Shown: piece after piece, positions 16,444-22,031 of the stretch | Numbering within the stretch: the stretch's first letter is position 1 | Layout: each line of letters begins with the position of its first letter | IMG/VR virus record: IMGVR_UViG_3300027969_000377 | Location: 1-26,392 of that record | Source of the DNA: a virus | DNA length: 26,392 nt | Strand: one strand, 5' to 3' | Translations under genes and position numbers: made by a program | The notes under the pieces: model-generated | The model's database searches: none | The model's input: only the letters and a program-made list of their open reading frames with translations | Told to the model about the DNA's origin: nothing

Positions 16444-16671
16444 ATGAATAAAGAACCATTAACAGGTGCTGAGTTGGGATACGCTTTGATGGAGTTTATT
16501 GCCACTTTAGAAGGCACACCAGTGCAGGGAGTCTTGGCTGCGTTAAGCGTGGTCACAGCAACAATAGCTTGTGAAGCTGGCTATGAAGAAGAGAAAGCTG
16601 TTTATGCTTTCCGTAAATCTTACGGGGAAGCCAAACGCAGGATTGAGAAATTAAAAAAGGAACTTAACTAA
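16444..16671 (+). CDS. Small hypothetical helical protein
   Basis: 75 residues directly after the previous stop, with GAGG upstream. Residues 8-42 are Ala/Leu/Val-rich (VQGVLAALSVVTATIACEAG), followed by a charged helix ending KLKKELN. The hydrophobic part could be a buried helix or a weak membrane segment. No family recognised. Confidence 0.55.
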   Translation: MNKEPLTGAELGYALMEFIATLEGTPVQGVLAALSVVTATIACEAGYEEEKAVYAFRKSYGEAKRRIEKLKKELN

Positions 16672-16844
16672 TGAACGAGCAAGACCTAAGAGATTGCTTT
16701 GCCTTTATGTTGACAGTTGGTTTTGCCATGAAAGGAGAAGTAAACCCCAAAGCAATTTGGGAAATAGCCGATCTAATGGTGGAAGCCAGAGACCAGAAAC
16801 ACACTGCAGGATTGCCTCCTATTAAAAGGAGAACCAAAAAATGA
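16671..16844 (+). CDS. Small hypothetical protein (57 aa)
   Basis: 57 residues, beginning MNEQDLRDCFAFML and ending in basic IKRRTKK. Its ATG overlaps the previous TAA by one base and AAAGGAAC lies upstream; its own stop overlaps the next ATG (ATGA). Coupled spacing and a helical composition support a real gene. Function unknown. Confidence 0.55.
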   Translation: MNEQDLRDCFAFMLTVGFAMKGEVNPKAIWEIADLMVEARDQKHTAGLPPIKRRTKK

Positions 16845-16999
16845 GAAAGGTAAGCATACGAACAGTTGAAAATACTATTGGGCTGGCACGTAGTGTCGCT
16901 AATGGAACAACCAAGTTTCCTTTTATGGGTTATTGCGCAGACCTGATGGAAAAAATGTTAGAAGAGATTAAACAGGCAAGAAAGGCACAAGAGAAATGA
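16841..16999 (+). CDS. Small hypothetical protein (52 aa)
   Basis: 52 residues, starting MRKVSIRTVENTIGLARS, with a strong AAAAGGAGA upstream inside the preceding gene. It overlaps both neighbours by 4 nt, the pattern of a translated polycistronic unit. The second half is a charged helix (DLMEKMLEEIKQARKAQ). Function unknown. Confidence 0.5.
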   Translation: MRKVSIRTVENTIGLARSVANGTTKFPFMGYCADLMEKMLEEIKQARKAQEK

Positions 17000-17466
17000 G
17001 GATAGACCTGACAGTCCATGAAATGTTGGTCTGTCAAACTCTAGGTGTCTTAAGAAGAAGCTCTGCTATGGGCAATGTCAAAGATCAACAAATGGGCGAT
17101 CAAAGTCCTTGGAACATTGATATTGATGGGGTTATTGGCGAGATGTGCGTAGCCAAGCACTTCAATGTATTCCCAGATATGACTGTTGGCATCCGTAAAG
17201 GTGGTGCTGACCTTACGATTGAAAATAAATCTGTTGATGTAAAGACTACCAGAGTGAAGTCTGGCAGGTTACTATCAACGCTAAAGAAGGTAGAAGACCC
17301 TTGTGATATCTATGTCCTTGTCATTGTTGATGATAAAGGTGGCGATATGGTGGGATGGATAAATAAAGAAGAATTGTTTTTGCCAGAAAATATCACGGAT
17401 CTAGGTCATGGTCGGGGATATGGATTAACCCAAAGCCAGTTAAAAAAATTTAAGGAGGGCGAATGA
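16996..17466 (+). CDS. PD-(D/E)XK-fold putative nuclease
   Basis: 156 residues. The core GVIGEMCVAKHF (45-56) supplies a conserved Glu49, and GGADLTIENKSVDVKTTR (69-86) supplies Asp72 and the Asp81-x-Lys83 catalytic pair. This is the active-site layout of the restriction-endonuclease-like superfamily. The length fits a single compact catalytic domain without a recognition module. It differs from the Cas4-like enzyme at 13228 (no cysteine cluster, no QxxxY). Possible roles include host DNA degradation, junction cleavage or defence; I cannot choose among them. Both ends overlap neighbours by 4 nt. Confidence 0.7.
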   Translation: MRIDLTVHEMLVCQTLGVLRRSSAMGNVKDQQMGDQSPWNIDIDGVIGEMCVAKHFNVFPDMTVGIRKGGADLTIENKSVDVKTTRVKSGRLLSTLKKVEDPCDIYVLVIVDDKGGDMVGWINKEELFLPENITDLGHGRGYGLTQSQLKKFKEGE

Positions 17467-17690
17467 CTACCTTTACAACCCAAGACAGAGAAGAGGAAGA
17501 ACAGTATCTTCGTCTGCAAATCAAGATTCAGCAGGACGAAATAGACCGCCTAAATGGTAGAATAATGCTCGTTGAAAAAGAAAGAGATGCCTATCAAATG
17601 GCTTATTCTGCCTTGTTAAACCACAATATATCCAAAAGTGTCCGTCTTAACAAAGACGATGAAGACTTCGACATGGATGGTCGTTGTTAA
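17463..17690 (+). CDS. Small coiled-coil hypothetical protein
   Basis: 75 residues after a near-perfect ribosome binding site (AAGGAGGGCGA). Residues 8-50 (EEEEQYLRLQIKIQQDEI, DRLNGRIMLVEKERDAY) show heptad-like spacing of hydrophobic residues, so it is probably a coiled coil. The tail is acidic (DDEDFDMDG). Function unknown; a scaffold or partner of an adjacent nuclease is possible. Confidence 0.6.
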   Translation: MTTFTTQDREEEEQYLRLQIKIQQDEIDRLNGRIMLVEKERDAYQMAYSALLNHNISKSVRLNKDDEDFDMDGRC

Positions 17691-17980
17691 TGTATCGAAA
17701 TAGGAAATTACTTGATTTACTTAGAAAATCCCCATGCCAGATATGTGGTAGAGAAGACGGCACAGTTGTGGCTGCACATTCCAATCAGCTTCGGGATGGT
17801 AAAGGCAGAGGACTTAAAGCCCATGACTACCGATGCGCTGCCCTATGTTTCACCTGCCATGCTGATATTGACCAGGGCAAATTGCTCTCCAAGGCTGAAC
17901 GTATTGAAGCGTGGGAGGAAGCACACCGCAAAACAATTGGCTGGTTATTTGAGAATAACCACATAAATACAACATATTGA
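17690..17980 (+). CDS. ybcO-like: YbcO-like nuclease (DUF1364)
   Basis: 96 residues from the ATG at 17690, which overlaps the preceding TAA by one base; an in-frame TTG six bases upstream is possible but less likely. Cys16 and Cys19 (CQICG), His30 (AAHSNQ), the GKGRGLKAHD segment and Cys53, Cys56 and His57 (CFTCH) reproduce the DUF1364 pattern of lambdoid-prophage YbcO. That family is a small HNH-like metal-dependent nuclease. It is the last gene of the first early block. Its stop codon overlaps the -35 box of the next promoter. Recombination or host-DNA cleavage is inferred. Confidence 0.8.
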   Translation: MYRNRKLLDLLRKSPCQICGREDGTVVAAHSNQLRDGKGRGLKAHDYRCAALCFTCHADIDQGKLLSKAERIEAWEEAHRKTIGWLFENNHINTTY

Positions 17981-18007
17981 CAAAATTTTGTAGTTTTGTG
18001 CTATATT
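17977..18007 (+). promoter_or_regulatory. Promoter of the candidate small RNA
   Basis: A perfect TTGACA (17977-17982) overlaps the stop of the preceding gene. TGCTATATT (17999-18007) provides an extended -10 (TG-n-TATATT, 5 of 6). The spacer is 19 bp, longer than ideal but compensated by the extended -10. Predicted start is near 18014, exactly where a hairpin begins. Confidence 0.6.
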
Positions 18008-18013
18008 TAGTAG

Positions 18014-18127
18014 GTCAGCCCACTCTGACACGCACATTACTTCTCCTAGCAGAGACTTGTGCAATGCAAGCCCTCGGATCAACACACGATCCTAAACCCC
18101 CAGCCTAAAAAACTGGGGGTTTTTCTT
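18014..18127 (+). ncRNA. Candidate trans-acting small RNA (about 114 nt)
   Basis: There is no credible + strand ORF between the promoter and a strong terminator. Predicted architecture: 5' hairpin GTCAG/CTGAC (18014-18029); an unpaired pyrimidine-rich stretch holding CACATTACTTCTCCTAGC (18033-18050); a small hairpin CTTGT/GCAAG (18056-18070); hairpin GGATC/GATCC (18076-18092); terminator (18094-18127). An exposed seed between stem-loops is the usual layout of bacterial regulatory RNAs. The seed is an anti-Shine-Dalgarno sequence perfectly complementary, over 18 nt, to the initiation region of the mini-ORF at 18186. It is partly complementary to the ribosome binding sites of the genes starting at 18527 and 25454. 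Everything here is predicted from sequence; transcription is unproven. Confidence 0.55.
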
Positions 18128-18190
18128 TGTCAAACTATTGCAAATAATTTTCAGCCGTAGTAACCTAGTCGGGCTAGGAGAAGTAATGTG
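18033..18190. repeat. Perfect 18-bp inverted repeat around the small-RNA terminator
   Basis: CACATTACTTCTCCTAGC (18033-18050) is the exact reverse complement of GCTAGGAGAAGTAATGTG (18173-18190), separated by 122 bp. The right arm contains AGGAG and an ATG at proper spacing. A third related segment, TACTTCTCC (18223-18231), can pair with the right arm as well. Such a match over 18 bp is not expected by chance in a region this small. Confidence 0.9.
18094..18127 (+). terminator. Strong Rho-independent terminator of the small RNA
   Basis: AAACCCCCAG (18094-18103) pairs over 10 bp with CTGGGGGTTT (18113-18122), with loop CCTAAAAAA and a T-rich tail TTTTCTTT. The orientation is rightward; the opposite strand lacks a U-tract after the stem. 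Confidence 0.85.
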
Positions 18191-18263
18191 TAGACAAACG
18201 ATTAAGTTCGTATGTTTGTGCCTACTTCTCCCTGCCGTACTCCAAACGATATCAAGAACCTAA
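18186..18263 (+). CDS. Candidate 25-aa hydrophobic peptide, possible type I toxin
   Basis: ATG at 18186, preceded by AGGAG at ideal 5-nt spacing (GCTAGGAGAAGTAATG), opens a 25-codon frame ending TAA. The peptide has a basic N-terminus (MCRQTIK), a hydrophobic core (FVCLCLLLPAVL) and a polar end (QTISRT). This is the size and layout of membrane-acting type I toxins such as Ibs, ZorO, ShoB or DinQ, though I see no sequence match to them. Its ribosome binding site can be hidden by pairing with TACTTCTCC inside its own coding region. It is also perfectly complementary to the upstream small RNA. No convincing separate promoter is visible, so it may depend on readthrough. It could instead be a leader peptide or no gene at all. 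Confidence 0.4.
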   Translation: MCRQTIKFVCLCLLLPAVLQTISRT

Positions 18264-18471
18264 CTGGGTTGCGTGGAAGAGAACATAGGCTAATCATTCA
18301 CCCGATTGCAAGCCTCGTAGCCTTAAATGGGGACTACACAAGAGGGATAGACCAGTGGTGAGACAAACTATCCATCGATTGAACATTAACTCAGGTAGGA
18401 CTGGATGTATTCATACATTGGGTCAGGTGTGATGCTTATCACCCTTGGGGTAACTATGGATGAGATTTATG
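18264..18471 (+). other. Intergenic region rich in hairpins, no gene seen
   Basis: No ORF with a good ribosome binding site. Several inverted repeats are visible: a bulged CCTC-TAG / CTA-GAGG hairpin near 18313-18345, GGATAG/CTATCC near 18346-18374, ATGTAT/ATACAT near 18406-18419 and GTGAT/ATCAC near 18428-18441. This may be a structured leader, part of a larger noncoding RNA or an origin-like region. The evidence is inspection of stems only. Confidence 0.35.
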
Positions 18472-18499
18472 TTGTATGTTTGTTATTTTTTGCTAAACT
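18472..18499 (+). promoter_or_regulatory. Promoter of the ParB-like/helicase/primase operon
   Basis: TTGTAT (18472-18477), 16 bp, then TAAACT (18494-18499) preceded by TGC, an extended -10. The start would fall near 18506 on the small palindrome GGAATTTCC (18500-18508), which could bind a regulator. The ribosome binding site AGGAG is at 18516-18520. Confidence 0.45.
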
Positions 18500-18526
18500 G
18501 GAATTTCCATTTGCTAGGAGAAAGAA

Positions 18527-19333
18527 TTGAAAAAATTAAATATATCCGTCATTCGTATTGATGGCGGAACACAATCAAGAAAAGAACTAAACCAATACAA
18601 AGTAGCTGAATACGCTGATTTAATGAAGGATGGGGTCGTATTCCCACCCATTACAGTGTTCTTTGATGGATCTGATTACTGGCTTGCATCAGGATTCCAC
18701 CGCTACTTTGCCACCAAGACCAATAACATTGTTTCCATTGAGTGCGACATCAAAGACGGCACTGTCAGGGATGCCAAACTGTTCGCCTATGGCGCTAACA
18801 ATCATGGGCTACCCCATACGGCAGAAGAGAAGCGTGAAATCGCCTTGAATATGTTTAAGGACTCTGAATGGAACAAATGGTCAAATGCCACCATTGCCAA
18901 GCACATTGGTGTGTCAGCCATGACCATAGGTCGTATCCGTAAGTCACTGGATGAACCGCAAAAGGATGAGATTGTCTACCTTAAAGACGGCAAAGAGACT
19001 GTGATGAAGACCAAGAACTTGGGCAAAAAGAAGGAAGAACCCAAGGTAGAGGTTACAGAAGCCGATCCAGTAGAGGAAAAGATTCAGGAATTGACAGACA
19101 CCATCGTCATACTGGATAAGGAACTAACCCAAGCTAGAGATGTCATCGCTACCAAACGATGGAACGCAAGCGAGATTGAGGTTGAGGACATACACGATAC
19201 AGTAATCAATTTGCGTGAGCAGATTCGTGTCCTTGAGATTGATAACAAAGCTTTGCGTGATAGCAGAGATATGTATCAGAAAAGGAACGCAGAACTGATT
19301 CGTCAGTTAAAAGCCCAAGCCAAGAAGAAGTAA
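18527..19333 (+). CDS. ParB-like DNA-binding protein (TTG start)
   Basis: 268 residues from TTG at 18527; the strong AGGAG at 18516-18520 sits 6 nt before it and no better ATG is near, so the TTG is preferred. Residues 14-62 carry the ParB/Srx-type N-terminal pattern: GTQSR, then FPPITVFFDGSDYWLASGFH with a conserved Gly-Phe-His-Arg. Residues 118-140 (WSNATIAKHIGVSAMTIGRI) form a helix-turn-helix. Residues 190-268 look like a long coiled coil ending in Lys-rich sequence. ParB-like N-domains bind nucleotides in partition proteins; phage versions have varied regulatory or nuclease-like roles. It is first in a three-gene operon with helicase and primase, so it may bind an origin or control replication. 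The TTG start and complementarity of its ribosome binding site to the upstream small RNA suggest limited translation. Confidence 0.8.
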   Translation: MKKLNISVIRIDGGTQSRKELNQYKVAEYADLMKDGVVFPPITVFFDGSDYWLASGFHRYFATKTNNIVSIECDIKDGTVRDAKLFAYGANNHGLPHTAEEKREIALNMFKDSEWNKWSNATIAKHIGVSAMTIGRIRKSLDEPQKDEIVYLKDGKETVMKTKNLGKKKEEPKVEVTEADPVEEKIQELTDTIVILDKELTQARDVIATKRWNASEIEVEDIHDTVINLREQIRVLEIDNKALRDSRDMYQKRNAELIRQLKAQAKKK

Positions 19334-19336
19334 GTC

Positions 19337-20821
19337 ATGGATTTAGTATTGCGTGAACATCAGATGGGAGTGGTGGATTCGCTTCGTCAAGGGTTTAAGG
19401 ACGGGCATAGATGCCAACTTCTCTATGCACCAACGGGCTTTGGCAAGACAGAGGTGGCTATCTACCTGATGAAGGCTACGGCAGACAACTATAAAAAAAC
19501 AGCCATGATCCTTGATCGGATCGTTTTGATAGATCAAACCAGTCTTCGTCTTACCAAGTATTCCATCAAACATGGGGTTATCCAGTCAGATCACTGGAAG
19601 AAAGATCCTACCCAACGCATCCAGATTTGCTCATCTCAGACCATTGAGAAACGGCAAAACTTCCCCGACATTGACCTATTGGTTGTGGATGAATGTCATA
19701 TCACTCGTCAGCAGATTACAGAGATCATCCAAACTAACCCCAAGATCAAGGTTATTGGGCTAACCGCTACCCCATTCACCAAGGGCTTGGGCAACATCTA
19801 TTCCAATGTTGTCTGTGCTTCTACGACAGAATCTTTAGTCAATAACAAGTGGTTAGCACCGCTAAAAGTCTTTATTGCCAAAGAAATCGACATGACAGGG
19901 GTAAAGAAAGTCGCAGGAGAATGGAGTCCAGACCAAGTAACGCAAAGAGGTATGCAGATTACTGGCGATATCGTGGAAGAATGGATTAAGAAGTGCCATG
20001 AGATCTTCGGCAAACCACGCAAGACAATCGTGTTCTGTGCAGGTGTGGCTCATGGTCAAGACCTGGTGGAGCAATTCGCCAGGAAGGGTTACAACTTCGT
20101 CAGCGTATCCTATAAGGACAATAGTGAGTATAAACAGGAGGTAATTGATGATTTCTCTAAGCCCGATACATCTATTCATGGTCTTATTGCTACTGATATT
20201 CTCACTAGGGGCTTTGATGTTCCTGATGTTATGGTTGGGGTATCAGCTCGCCCTTTTAGTAAGTCACTTAGTTCTCATATTCAGCAATTGGGTCGTGTCA
20301 TGCGAGCTTGTGACGGCAAAGACTTTGCTCTTTGGCTAGATCACTCAGGAAACTATGTCAGATTCAGGGATGACTGGGAAGAAATCTATGCAGAAGGTGT
20401 CAAGGCACTCGATGACAAAGGTGAGAAAACCAAGAAAGAACCTACCGATAAAGAAAAGGCAGAGTCTAAATGTCCTCAGTGTCACGCACTTTGGGCTAAA
20501 GGTGCTTCGTCATGTGCCTCCTGTGGCTATGTCAAACCAAGAAAGCAAATAGAAGCAGTAGAAGGAGAGCTTGTAGAGCTTGGCTTTAGTGGTCGTGTCA
20601 CCACCGATGTTAAACAAGCTTTTTATTCTGAGTTGTTATACATCGCCCAAGAGAGGGAATATAACCCTTACTGGGCAAGCAATAAGTATCGGGAAAAGTT
20701 TGGAGTTTGGCCTAGGGGATTGACTGATACCACACGCACTCCGTCACACGAAACTAAAAAATGGGTTCAACACCGCAATATCGCTTGGTCTAAACGGCAA
20801 AACAAAATGAGGGCAACATGA
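19337..20821 (+). CDS. SF2 DEAD/DEAH-type helicase with C-terminal zinc ribbon
   Basis: 494 residues beginning 3 nt after the ParB-like stop. Helicase motifs in order: LREHQMGVV (Q-like region, 5-13), APTGFGKT (31-38, Walker A), DECH (118-121, Walker B), TATP (143-146, motif III), IATDILTRGFDVPDV (284-298, motif V) and QLGRVMRACDGK (318-329, motif VI with the arginine finger). A four-cysteine zinc ribbon follows: CPQC (379-382) and CASC (393-396). This layout matches phage replicative or recombination helicases of the RecQ/UvsW/RadD-like range. Its place between a ParB-like protein and a primase suggests DNA unwinding at replication or recombination forks. It overlaps the primase gene by 4 nt (ATGA). 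Confidence 0.88.
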   Translation: MDLVLREHQMGVVDSLRQGFKDGHRCQLLYAPTGFGKTEVAIYLMKATADNYKKTAMILDRIVLIDQTSLRLTKYSIKHGVIQSDHWKKDPTQRIQICSSQTIEKRQNFPDIDLLVVDECHITRQQITEIIQTNPKIKVIGLTATPFTKGLGNIYSNVVCASTTESLVNNKWLAPLKVFIAKEIDMTGVKKVAGEWSPDQVTQRGMQITGDIVEEWIKKCHEIFGKPRKTIVFCAGVAHGQDLVEQFARKGYNFVSVSYKDNSEYKQEVIDDFSKPDTSIHGLIATDILTRGFDVPDVMVGVSARPFSKSLSSHIQQLGRVMRACDGKDFALWLDHSGNYVRFRDDWEEIYAEGVKALDDKGEKTKKEPTDKEKAESKCPQCHALWAKGASSCASCGYVKPRKQIEAVEGELVELGFSGRVTTDVKQAFYSELLYIAQEREYNPYWASNKYREKFGVWPRGLTDTTRTPSHETKKWVQHRNIAWSKRQNKMRAT

Positions 20822-21648
20822 TTGATTTCGTCAATTTCGCAAAGGTTCATGGCTTAATTCTGAATAACAGTTTGGTCTACGACAAATGGACGGCTACCCC
20901 AACAGAAGACCACCCAAGATCATCCAATGGTCGCTACAAGTTCTTAGGAGAGGTTGGATGGGTCATCAACTGGGCTACGATGGAAAAGCCAGTCACATGG
21001 TTTGCTGATGGCAAGTCCGCTTCGTCAAAAGAAGTAAAAGATCGGATCGCTTCGTCAAACAATGATAGAGCCGAATTAGCCAAAAAAGCTTCGTCAAAAG
21101 CAGAATGGATTCTTTCTCAAACCAGTCTGGATACGCACCCATATTTGGAAAAGAAAGGGTTCGATGCGGAACAGGGGAATGTATGGGTAAAGGACGATAG
21201 AAAGATATTAGTCATTCCAATGAGATTTAATAACACCCTTGTGGGATGCCAACTCATCGATGACGAGGGGAACAAGAAGTTCTTGCATGGTCAAACGAGC
21301 AAAGGAGCAACTTTCACTATTGATGCAAAAGGGACTCCGATATTTTGCGAGGGTTATGCCACTGGTCTGTCCGTCAGGAACATTATGAAACAGATGAATA
21401 TCCCTTATAAGGTCTATATTTGTTTTAGTGCAAGTAATATGGAGTTTGTAAGTAGGAACATCAGGGATGGGATCATCGTTGCGGATAATGACCCCAACAG
21501 TATCGGAGAAACGACTGCCAAAAAAACAGGCAAGCCGTATTGGATCTCCGAAACAGTCGGGGAAGATTTCAATGATTACCATATCAGGGTAGGCAATTTC
21601 AAAGCATCCCAGTCTCTAAAGAAACTGCTACTTTCTTTACAAACTTAG
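20818..21648 (+). CDS. TOPRIM-domain primase-like protein
   Basis: 276 residues sharing ATGA with the helicase gene. The N-terminal half has a WFADGKS-type region seen in phage and plasmid TOPRIM proteins. The TOPRIM core is CEGYATGLSV (177-186, catalytic Glu) and GIIVADNDPNS (218-228, the Asp-x-Asp metal pair), followed by GEDFNDYH (248-255), typical of the family's end. No CHC2 zinc-finger cysteines are visible at the N-terminus, so this is a shortened primase or a TOPRIM accessory needing a partner. Three nearly identical Ala-Ser-Ser motifs at residues 68-93 come from repeated GCTTCGTCAAA. The last 50 bp overlap the convergent sigma-like gene. Confidence 0.82.
   Translation: MIDFVNFAKVHGLILNNSLVYDKWTATPTEDHPRSSNGRYKFLGEVGWVINWATMEKPVTWFADGKSASSKEVKDRIASSNNDRAELAKKASSKAEWILSQTSLDTHPYLEKKGFDAEQGNVWVKDDRKILVIPMRFNNTLVGCQLIDDEGNKKFLHGQTSKGATFTIDAKGTPIFCEGYATGLSVRNIMKQMNIPYKVYICFSASNMEFVSRNIRDGIIVADNDPNSIGETTAKKTGKPYWISETVGEDFNDYHIRVGNFKASQSLKKLLLSLQT
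21019..21098 (+). repeat. Three direct repeats GCTTCGTCAAA inside the primase-like gene
   Basis: Copies at 21019-21029, 21049-21059 and 21088-21098, spaced 30 and 39 bp, all in the same reading frame and each encoding Ser-Ser after Ala. They are the densest cluster of the TTCGTCA heptamer in the window. Confidence 0.85.
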
Positions 21649-21880
21649 CTTCAATCTGCCGAATTCTTTCTCTAGTCAGGGTATAAACTTCACCAGTCTC
21701 TATCAGTGTATGCCCATTAGACCGCATTTTTAAAACACCCCAGTATTTATCCCGAAGTGTTTTGTTATTACGCTTAAAGAGTTCGTCAAACTGCTCCCTA
21801 GTGGGGAAATCCACAAACTTGTAGTGAATATCCCCTCCCACAAAGACTGGCACTTTGCCTTTACAGTCCTTTAGGTTCAT
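21599..21880 (-). CDS. Sigma-70 region-4-like mini-protein
   Basis: 93 residues from the ATG at 21880, inside the end of the upstream gene; longer in-frame starts at 21919 (ATG) or 21928 (TTG) are possible. The C-terminal part NGHTLIETGEVYTLTRERIR (55-74) continuing QIEAKFVKKV closely matches the helix-turn-helix of sigma-70 region 4 ('TLEEVG..FG.TRERIRQIE'), which in full sigma factors recognises the -35 box. Regions 1-3 are absent. The N-terminal 50 residues are not recognised. It may bind phage promoters, act as a sigma-like adaptor or compete with host sigma. Its coding end overlaps the convergent primase gene by 50 bp. Confidence 0.7.
   Translation of the reverse strand: MNLKDCKGKVPVFVGGDIHYKFVDFPTREQFDELFKRNNKTLRDKYWGVLKMRSNGHTLIETGEVYTLTRERIRQIEAKFVKKVAVSLETGML
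21618..21638. terminator. Weak bidirectional hairpin between convergent genes
   Basis: AAAGAAA (21618-21624) pairs with TTTCTTT (21632-21638) around a 7-nt loop, within both coding ends. It is AT-rich and weak; a role in termination is only possible. Confidence 0.25.
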
Positions 21881-22031
21881 CTTCTGCTTTCTTTGGATCG
21901 TGAATGATGACTGTGCCATGTTGGTCAATGTAATAAAGATCGCCTAGTTCTTTGGCTTTAATCAGATTGCGATACTGCACTTTCTGATTCATCTCCATCC
22001 ATTTTTCTGCATCTTTGTCGGCTTGGTTCAT
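21861..22031 (-). CDS. Small hypothetical protein (56 aa)
   Basis: 56 residues, MNQADKDAEKWMEMNQKVQ at the start and DPKKAEDEPKGL at the end. Its ATG shares ATGA with the stop of the gene upstream (ending at 22028) and it runs into the sigma-like gene, filling what would otherwise be a gap. Charged helix followed by a predicted beta hairpin (DLYYIDQHGTVIIHD). Function unknown. Confidence 0.6.
   Translation of the reverse strand: MNQADKDAEKWMEMNQKVQYRNLIKAKELGDLYYIDQHGTVIIHDPKKAEDEPKGL

Noticed and set aside
18349-18432. Short GTG-start ORF around 18356 with an 'RQTI' segment like the 18186 peptide
   Set aside because: No ribosome binding site and no hydrophobic core; the four-residue similarity is too short.
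18240-18470. tRNA or self-splicing intron in the noncoding block
   Set aside because: No cloverleaf with a T-arm GTTCRA motif, and no group I/II core or interrupted gene could be recognised.
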